Source of the DNA: Lachnospiraceae bacterium
GTDB lineage: Bacteria; Bacillota; Clostridia; Lachnospirales; Lachnospiraceae
Reading direction: 5' to 3'
Length of the DNA: 5,194 nucleotides
Assembly: GCA_900759225.1 (NCBI GenBank)
Contig: CAAEUM010000108.1
Coordinates: 1-5,194 of the forward strand
This document shows positions 1 through 5,194 of the stretch, one piece after another. Numbering within the stretch: the stretch's first letter is position 1; each line of letters begins with the position of its first letter. The notes beneath the pieces were generated by a model. The model saw only the letters and a list, made by a program, of their open reading frames with translations. It had not been told where the DNA came from and did not search any database. Made by a program: the position numbers and the translations under genes.

Positions 1-1925
<1,925 letters not shown>

Positions 1926-2010
1926 GATTCTCCTCCTCTTTGTATAGTGCATTATCGCTACGCTCCTTTGCCAAAGCCTCCATAGCTCCCGCAAAAGAGC
2001 GGAACAAACC
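1926..2010 (-). other. Intergenic gap between the epimerase gene and nfnA
   Basis: This 85-nt gap contains the nfnA ribosome binding site (AGGAGG, 1932-1937). Only short weak stems are visible (CCGC/GCGG and CTTT/AAAG) and there is no T-run, so no terminator can be supported. GATAAT and TATACA resemble -10 boxes but neither has a recognisable -35 at proper spacing, so no internal promoter is called. Read-through from the epimerase gene into nfnAB is possible. Confidence 0.4.
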
Positions 2011-2922
2011 TTAATCAATACGGATCGAATACTGCCTCTGCCAGGTTTCCCCCGGCTGCAGCCGATTGATTCCCTTCCGTTCCTTTAATTCACCTGTAAA
2101 CCCTAAAGTGTCGCAGAGGCCGTACCATGGCTCCAGGCACACAAAGGGATGTGTTTTTTCAATCGTCCAGATTCCCAAATAAGGGAAATTATCGCACAGC
2201 ACCGTCACATAGGGCTTACCCTCCGTCAGAAGACTGACGCTGCTGACCTGTGCTCCATCCACCATATAAGTCAGCGCCCGGTCAAAAAAGCCCTTTGTAA
2301 GAGAAACCCTTCCGTCCGAAAGCTCCAAAAAGCCTCCCAGTTCTTCCTCCTCCAGCCCCTTGTCATTGGGGGCAAGATAATGAAGACCCTGCTGGAATTT
2401 CCCCTGGTTGCAGCCCTCCTGGTTAAAAGAAAAGCTGTAATCGTAGATCGTCTTTCCCTCAGGAACCCGAAAAGCCGGATGTCCGCCTATCATAAAAAAC
2501 ATCTCTTCAAAGCCGGTATTTCTGACACGCCACATGGTTGTGACTGTGCGCCCACTTAAGCTGTGTCCAACCTCCAGCTCAAAGGAGAATGGATAATGCT
2601 CTAAGGTTTCAGGCGCAGATAAAAGCCTGTACCAGCACTCATCCATATCACAGAGCAGAGGTTCAAAGTCCATATCCCTGGCAAAGCCATGAGGTGTGAT
2701 ATCATAGGTTTTCCCCTTATGGCGGTATACCCCATCACAGCTTTTTCCTACAAAAGGAAACAGGATCGGCGAATGGCGGTTCCATATTTCAGGAGCTGCA
2801 TCCCATAAAATCTCCCGCCCTGCCTTTTTATCATAAATGCTGGAAAGCTGGGCTCCATGACAATCCACCTCAATGGAGAGCTCTTCATTTTCCAGTTTAA
2901 ACCTTGTTCCATTCTTTTCCAT
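2011..2922 (-). CDS. Aldose 1-epimerase (galactose mutarotase) family protein, LacX-like
   Basis: 303 residues, full length for the LacX-like branch of the aldose 1-epimerase family, which interconverts alpha and beta anomers of hexoses in the cytoplasm. Visible family marks are the early HGAQLSSI (22-29), the FPFVGK segment (55-60), PHGFARD (77-83) with His78, IGGHPAFR (145-152) with His148, and CLEPWYGLCD (262-271) with Glu264. These fit the two histidines and the C-terminal glutamate that the fold uses for catalysis. There is no signal peptide or membrane segment. The start at 2922 has a GAGGGA ribosome binding site 5 nt upstream. The gene lies 76 nt downstream of the second DHFR gene, with no clear terminator between. 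Its sugar substrate cannot be read from the sequence, and it has no obvious metabolic link to the folate genes. Some members of this branch may act on other sugars or be non-catalytic. Confidence 0.85.
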   Translation of the reverse strand: MEKNGTRFKLENEELSIEVDCHGAQLSSIYDKKAGREILWDAAPEIWNRHSPILFPFVGKSCDGVYRHKGKTYDITPHGFARDMDFEPLLCDMDECWYRLLSAPETLEHYPFSFELEVGHSLSGRTVTTMWRVRNTGFEEMFFMIGGHPAFRVPEGKTIYDYSFSFNQEGCNQGKFQQGLHYLAPNDKGLEEEELGGFLELSDGRVSLTKGFFDRALTYMVDGAQVSSVSLLTEGKPYVTVLCDNFPYLGIWTIEKTHPFVCLEPWYGLCDTLGFTGELKERKGINRLQPGETWQRQYSIRID

Positions 2923-2998
2923 ATGATTCCCTCACTTTTGCAGCCCTCAAAGCCAGGCACAATAAGAGACAGCCCTTTAAATCCAGACTGTTATCATC

Positions 2999-3517
2999 TT
3001 AACATTTTCTTTCCCCGGTGACAACTGCTTTTTTTCGTCTATACCGGCGGAAGCAGTAACAGATACTGAAATAGGTCTGTTCCTCCCCCTCCTCTTCCAT
3101 TTCCCATTCCTCCTCCTTATCCAGGTCTGGGAAATAGGTATCTCCTGCATAGGCATAGTCAATGGCAGTCACATGGACTGTATTGCAATAAGGAAGAAAC
3201 TGCTCATAGATGCTCTTTCCTCCTATTATATAGATATCCTCCGGAGGGAACTGCTCAAGAAACTGCAGTGCCGCTTCAAGACTTTTGCATACTTCTGCCC
3301 CCTTTATACGAAAACCAGGGTCGCGGCTTAAAACTACATTCACCCGCTGGCTTAGGGGCTGCCCTCCCGGAAAGCCTTCCAGGGTTTTCCGGCCCATCAC
3401 TACTACCTTCCCCTTTGTCTCCCTTAAAAGCATCTGCTGGTCAGCAGGGATCGTCACCAAAGGACGCCCCTCCCTTCCAATGGCCCAGTTTTTATCGGCT
3501 GCTACGATCAGGTTCAT
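2999..3517 (-). CDS. folA: Dihydrofolate reductase, second tandem copy
   Basis: 172 residues. DHFR reduces dihydrofolate to tetrahydrofolate with NADPH. Seen here: MNLIVAADKNWAIG at the N-terminus, the catalytic acid Asp26 in IPADQQ (E. coli Asp27), VVVMGRKTLEGFPGG (38-52) for NADPH binding, Arg58 (E. coli Arg57, folate carboxylate), IIGGKSIYEQFLP (97-109) with the Gly99-Gly100 pair, and VTAID plus GDTYFPDLD (125-133). Oddities: the position of E. coli Trp22 holds Val21, Phe31 is replaced by Leu30, and the usual third glycine is Lys101. The C-terminus ends in a basic tail (from Arg157, RRYRRKKAVVTGERKC) absent from the first copy. ATG and the upstream stop overlap as ATGA, so translation is probably coupled; AAAGGA lies 10 nt upstream. 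About half of the residues match the other copy. All key catalytic residues are present, so it is probably an active enzyme. Confidence 0.9.
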   Translation of the reverse strand: MNLIVAADKNWAIGREGRPLVTIPADQQMLLRETKGKVVVMGRKTLEGFPGGQPLSQRVNVVLSRDPGFRIKGAEVCKSLEAALQFLEQFPPEDIYIIGGKSIYEQFLPYCNTVHVTAIDYAYAGDTYFPDLDKEEEWEMEEEGEEQTYFSICYCFRRYRRKKAVVTGERKC

Positions 3518-4011
3518 GCTTCCTCAATCCTTTCATAAATACAGAATTCATAGGAAATCCCGTTTTCCTCCTGAAGCTCTCCCTGCTTTGAAAGCGTCCA
3601 GCAGGGGTTTTCATCCAGATTTTCCAGCTTTGTGTCTGCCTGGAAGGTCTCATGGATCCGGGTCACGTAAGCCCTTTTGCAGCAGGGAAGGAACTGGCTG
3701 TAAATCGTACCGCCTCCAATAATAAAAATGTCTTCCCTCTCATACTGCTTTAAATACTCCAGTGCTTCCTCCATGCTGTGGCACACGACCACACCCTCAG
3801 GCGAATATTGTTTATCGGTTGTAAGTACAACATTGACCCGGTTCTTTAAAGGTTTTCCTCCAGGAAAGCTTTCCAGGGTTTTCCGGCCCATCACTACCAC
3901 ATGTCCCCTGGTAGTTTCCCTGAAATATTTCATATCTCCCGGAAGATGGGTCAAAAGCCCTCCATCCCTTCCAATTCCCCAGGCCTGGTCTGCTGCTGCA
4001 ATTAAATTCAT
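3514..4011 (-). CDS. folA: Dihydrofolate reductase, first tandem copy, divergent from thyA
   Basis: 165 residues from the chosen start. Core DHFR marks: MNLIAAADQAWGIG, Asp26 in LPGDMKYF (catalytic, E. coli Asp27) followed by Phe30 (E. coli Phe31), VVVMGRKTLESFPGG (38-52), Arg58, IIGGGTIYSQFLP (97-109) and VTRIHE with ADT (125-127). The place of E. coli Trp22 holds Thr21. The start at 4011 is preferred over ATGs at 4029 and 4020 because AAAGGA (4020-4025) lies 8 nt upstream of it, the upstream ATGs have no properly spaced site, and the product then aligns from Met1 with the neighbouring copy. The gene is first in a leftward unit driven by an extended -10 promoter (4060-4068), and it overlaps the second DHFR gene by 4 nt. 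With ThyA it closes the dTMP-linked folate cycle. Confidence 0.92.
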   Translation of the reverse strand: MNLIAAADQAWGIGRDGGLLTHLPGDMKYFRETTRGHVVVMGRKTLESFPGGKPLKNRVNVVLTTDKQYSPEGVVVCHSMEEALEYLKQYEREDIFIIGGGTIYSQFLPCCKRAYVTRIHETFQADTKLENLDENPCWTLSKQGELQEENGISYEFCIYERIEEA

Positions 4012-4042
4012 GACGTCCATCCTTTCCATCTATCCTGTTTCT

Positions 4043-4058
4043 GCCCCCTGGCTGTTAC
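4043..4058. repeat. Solo copy of the element-end motif in the folA leader
   Basis: GCCCCCTGGCTGTTAC matches the right end of the large element (GCCCCCTGAACTGTTAC, 4266-4282) apart from one missing base and one or two substitutions next to it. No hairpins adjoin it, so it is either an end left by a decayed or excised element or a shared operator-like sequence. On the minus strand it directly follows the folA -10. Confidence 0.5.
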
Positions 4059-4059
4059 C

Positions 4060-4068
4060 AGTATAACA
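4060..4068 (-). promoter_or_regulatory. Extended -10 promoter for the tandem folA genes
   Basis: On the minus strand TGTTATACT forms an extended -10 (TGn + TATACT). No good -35 hexamer is seen at 17 nt; the A/T tract 4078-4086 lies just upstream, which is common for TGn promoters. The predicted transcription start near 4053 leaves a leader of about 40 nt before the ATG at 4011. Confidence 0.6.
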
Positions 4069-4119
4069 TAGGAAATTAAAAAAAAACAGATGGTTACGCT
4101 TTCTAATATGTCCGCGATT

Positions 4120-4128
4120 TGGTATAAT
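4120..4128 (+). promoter_or_regulatory. Extended -10 promoter P1 upstream of thyA
   Basis: TGGTATAAT is a consensus TGn-TATAAT extended -10. At 17 nt spacing the -35 position (4100-4105, TTTCTA) matches only three of six consensus bases. Predicted initiation near 4135 lies inside the left arm of the repeat element, so a transcript from here would carry nearly the whole folded element as a leader of about 185 nt. Confidence 0.6.
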
Positions 4129-4134
4129 GGTAAC
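4122..4134 (+). repeat. Direct repeat flanking the element, left copy
   Basis: GTATAATGGTAAC is repeated exactly at 4283-4295. It spans the P1 -10 box. Its last five bases (GTAAC) also belong to the outer inverted repeat of the element, so the true target duplication is either the first 8 bases or all 13. Confidence 0.8.
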
Positions 4135-4152
4135 AGTTCAGCTCAGGGGCAT

Positions 4153-4181
4153 CTTCTTGTCCGGCTGCACCGGACAAGAAG
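4153..4181. repeat. Hairpin 1 of the element (12-bp perfect stem)
   Basis: CTTCTTGTCCGG (4153-4164) pairs perfectly with CCGGACAAGAAG (4170-4181) around a 5-nt loop (CTGCA). No T-run follows on either strand, so it is not a typical intrinsic terminator. Confidence 0.85.
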
Positions 4182-4201
4182 CATCGGATGTCCATCCGAT
4201 G
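4182..4201. repeat. Hairpin 2 of the element (9-bp perfect inverted repeat)
   Basis: CATCGGATG (4182-4190) and CATCCGATG (4193-4201) are exact reverse complements separated by TC, realistically an 8-bp stem with a 4-nt loop. It abuts hairpin 1 with no spacer. Confidence 0.85.
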
Positions 4202-4202
4202 T

Positions 4203-4263
4203 GAAAATTGATGTAGAAATTCACTTACAAGCAAGCTTGATGTGAATTTCTACATCAATTTTC
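4203..4263. repeat. Hairpin 3 of the element (22-bp perfect stem)
   Basis: The arms 4203-4224 and 4242-4263 are exact reverse complements over 22 bases. Inside, CAAG (4228-4231) and CTTG (4236-4239) add a small upper stem with a CAAG tetraloop. The stem is AT-rich, unlike hairpins 1 and 2. Perfect pairing over this length implies either a young repeat or strong pressure to keep the structure. Confidence 0.9.
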
Positions 4264-4282
4264 CCGCCCCCTGAACTGTTAC

Positions 4283-4295
4283 GTATAATGGTAAC
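4283..4295 (+). repeat. Direct repeat flanking the element, right copy
   Basis: Exact second copy of the 13-nt sequence at 4122-4134, abutting the right end of the element. Confidence 0.8.
4284..4289 (+). promoter_or_regulatory. Possible second thyA -10 box (P2) in the duplicated sequence
   Basis: A perfect TATAAT created by the direct repeat, 32 nt before the thyA ATG. Unlike P1 it lacks the TGn extension (ACG precedes it), and the -35 position (4261-4266, TTCCCG) is poor. If active it would start near 4296 and give a short leader without the hairpins. Confidence 0.35.
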
Positions 4296-4307
4296 CAATA
4301 ACCATCA

Positions 4308-4313
4308 AGGAGG
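4308..4313 (+). promoter_or_regulatory. Ribosome binding site of thyA
   Basis: AGGAGG, 8 nt before the ATG at 4322, sets the start. It lies outside the folded element, so the hairpins would not directly occlude it. Confidence 0.85.
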
Positions 4314-4321
4314 AGTTTTGA

Positions 4322-5152
4322 ATGAGCTATGCAGATACTTTATTTATCCAGAACTGCAGGGATATTTTAGATAAAGGTGTTTGGGACACAGATTATGAGG
4401 TACGCCCTGTATGGGAGGACGGCACCCCGGCCCACACCATCAAACGCTTCGGCATTGTAAACCGCTATGACCTGTCAAAGGAATTCCCGGTGATCACCCT
4501 GCGGCGTACTGCCTTTAAGTCCGCAGTGGACGAGCTGTTATGGATATGGCAGAAAAAGTCCAACAATGTCCATGATCTAAAAAGCCATATCTGGGATTCC
4601 TGGGCAGACGAAACAGGAAGCATCGGAAAAGCCTACGGATACCAGCTGGGAATCAAGCATCATTACAAAGAGGGCGATTTTGACCAGGTTGACCGGATCC
4701 TCTATGACTTAAAGCATAACCCCTTAAGCCGCAGGATCATGTCCAATATCTACAACCATCATGATCTGTCTGAGATGCACCTGTACCCCTGTGCCTACAG
4801 CATGACCTTCAACGTATCCGGCAATACCTTAAACGGTATCTTAAACCAGCGCTCCCAGGATATGCTGACAGCCAACAGCTGGAATGTATGCCAGTATGCC
4901 ATCCTTCTCCATATGTTTGCCCAGGTAAGCGGGCTGAAGGCAGGAGAGCTGGTTCATGTAATCGCCGATGCCCATATTTATGACCGCCATATCCCAATGG
5001 TGGAAGAGCTGTTAAAGCGGGAGCCTTACGATGGCCCCACCCTGAGCATGGATACCTCCATCACCGATTTTTACCAGTTTACCACCGACAGCTTTAAGCT
5101 GGAAAATTATCAGTACCACCCCTTTGAGCATAAGATCCCCGTTGCTATATAA
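4322..5152 (+). CDS. thyA: Thymidylate synthase (ThyA type)
   Basis: 276 residues, normal for ThyA of the Bacillus subtilis ThyA / phage type. It methylates dUMP to dTMP with 5,10-methylene-tetrahydrofolate, which is oxidised to dihydrofolate, the substrate of the DHFRs encoded divergently. Visible marks: VRPVWEDGTPAHT (27-39), ELLWIWQKKSN (71-81), HIWDSW (89-94), GKAYGYQLG (102-110), the phosphate-binding pair R137-R138, the catalytic nucleophile Cys157 in LYPCAYSM, RSQD (177-180) with the folate-contacting Asp180, Asn188 in SWNVCQYA, and ADAHIYDRH (215-223) with His218 and Tyr220. The C-terminus ends in KIPVAI, consistent with the mobile C-terminal segment. The gene ends in tandem stops (TAATAG). 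The start is supported by AGGAGG. No truncation or missing catalytic residue is seen. The flavin-dependent alternative ThyX is excluded by these motifs. Confidence 0.96.
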   Translation: MSYADTLFIQNCRDILDKGVWDTDYEVRPVWEDGTPAHTIKRFGIVNRYDLSKEFPVITLRRTAFKSAVDELLWIWQKKSNNVHDLKSHIWDSWADETGSIGKAYGYQLGIKHHYKEGDFDQVDRILYDLKHNPLSRRIMSNIYNHHDLSEMHLYPCAYSMTFNVSGNTLNGILNQRSQDMLTANSWNVCQYAILLHMFAQVSGLKAGELVHVIADAHIYDRHIPMVEELLKREPYDGPTLSMDTSITDFYQFTTDSFKLENYQYHPFEHKIPVAI

Positions 5153-5156
5153 TAGA

Positions 5157-5194
5157 AAAGGGGCTGTCGGGAAATAGATAGTTCTAAATAGGGG
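5157..5194 (+). terminator. Possible left arm of a terminator after thyA, cut by the window end
   Basis: AAAGGGGCTGTCGGG starts five bases after the thyA stop and resembles the left arm of clostridial terminators of the GGGGCTGTC...GACAGCCCC kind. The complementary arm is not within the window, so this is a guess from position and resemblance. Confidence 0.3.

Larger units (their letters stand above)
4130..4282. mobile_element. 153-nt nested inverted-repeat element (MITE-like candidate)
   Basis: The ends are a perfect 12-bp inverted repeat, GTAACAGTTCAG (4130-4141) and CTGAACTGTTAC (4271-4282), continued by GGGGC/GCCCC (4146-4150 with 4266-4270) after a 4-nt bulge. Inside are three perfect hairpins, so the whole folds as a four-way junction. 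Flanking direct repeats suggest insertion. It codes for no protein and is too short for a transposase, so any movement would need enzymes from elsewhere. An alternative reading is a structured regulatory leader RNA for thyA. Whether it is multicopy cannot be seen from this window. Confidence 0.6.
4012..4321. other. Divergent folA/thyA control region
   Basis: A 310-nt region with no gene. From left to right it holds the folA leader with its ribosome binding site, an element-end-like motif (4043-4058), the folA extended -10, a run of nine A (4078-4086) that is AT-rich spacer between the promoters, the thyA extended -10, a 153-nt nested inverted-repeat element, a second -10-like box and the thyA ribosome binding site. 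Confidence 0.75.

Noticed and set aside
1930..1975. An internal promoter for nfnA using GATAAT or TATACA
   Set aside because: No acceptable -35 or TGn extension is found, and initiation from TATACA would begin at or inside the ribosome binding site.
1926..2018. A 31-codon N-terminal extension of nfnA from an upstream TTG
   Set aside because: The extra residues do not resemble the family, and the internal ATG at 1925 has a well-spaced AGGAGG. The extension would also overlap the epimerase stop.
2149..3722. Plus-strand open frames opposite the epimerase and DHFR genes
   Set aside because: Antisense shadows; the opposite strand carries clear enzymes with catalytic residues throughout.
4012..4029. 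Earlier ATG starts (4029 and 4020) for the first DHFR
   Set aside because: Neither has a properly spaced ribosome binding site, whereas AAAGGA lies 8 nt before the ATG at 4011, and the paralogue aligns from that Met.
4153..4263. Element hairpins as intrinsic terminators of folA or thyA transcription
   Set aside because: None is followed by a T-run on either strand, and they lie downstream of both promoter starts' own direction for thyA, not at a gene end.
4130..4282. A tRNA or a known folate riboswitch because of the cloverleaf-like fold and folate genes
   Set aside because: It has no tRNA length, T-loop or anticodon arm features. The perfect symmetrical stems do not match the tetrahydrofolate riboswitch layout as I know it.

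Overview
The window reads as a chromosomal segment from an anaerobic Clostridia member of the Bacillota, most likely Lachnospiraceae. This rests on strong AGGAGG-type ribosome binding sites, an NfnA/NfnB flavoprotein pair typical of fermentative anaerobes, a clostridial style of dihydrofolate reductase, and a Bacillus-type ThyA. The taxonomic call is recognition by eye and was not tested by a search.

Layout: five genes run leftward on the minus strand and one runs rightward. From the central intergenic region leftward they are: a dihydrofolate reductase (3514-4011), a second tandem dihydrofolate reductase overlapping it by 4 nt (2999-3517), an aldose 1-epimerase-like protein (2011-2922), NfnA (1035-1925) and the N-terminal 345 residues of NfnB (1-1035, cut by the window edge). 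Rightward from the same region is thymidylate synthase (4322-5152), followed by what may be the left arm of a terminator cut by the window end.

The genes make biochemical sense together. ThyA turns methylene-tetrahydrofolate into dihydrofolate while making dTMP, and the two DHFRs regenerate tetrahydrofolate with NADPH. NfnAB makes NADPH from NADH plus reduced ferredoxin. Whether the minus-strand genes form one transcript is not settled; the gaps of 76 and 85 nt show no convincing terminator.

The most unusual part is the 310-nt divergent intergenic region (4012-4321). It holds two divergent extended -10 promoters that share a 17-nt motif (TGnTATAmTGGTAACAG, 15 of 17 positions identical). Between the thyA promoter and its start codon lies a 153-nt element (4130-4282) with a perfect 12-bp outer inverted repeat enclosing three perfect hairpins (12, 9 and 22 bp). 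The element is flanked by a 13-bp direct repeat that duplicates the -10 box. It looks like a small non-autonomous mobile repeat inserted just after a -10 box, and if transcribed it would give the thyA mRNA a highly folded four-way-junction leader.
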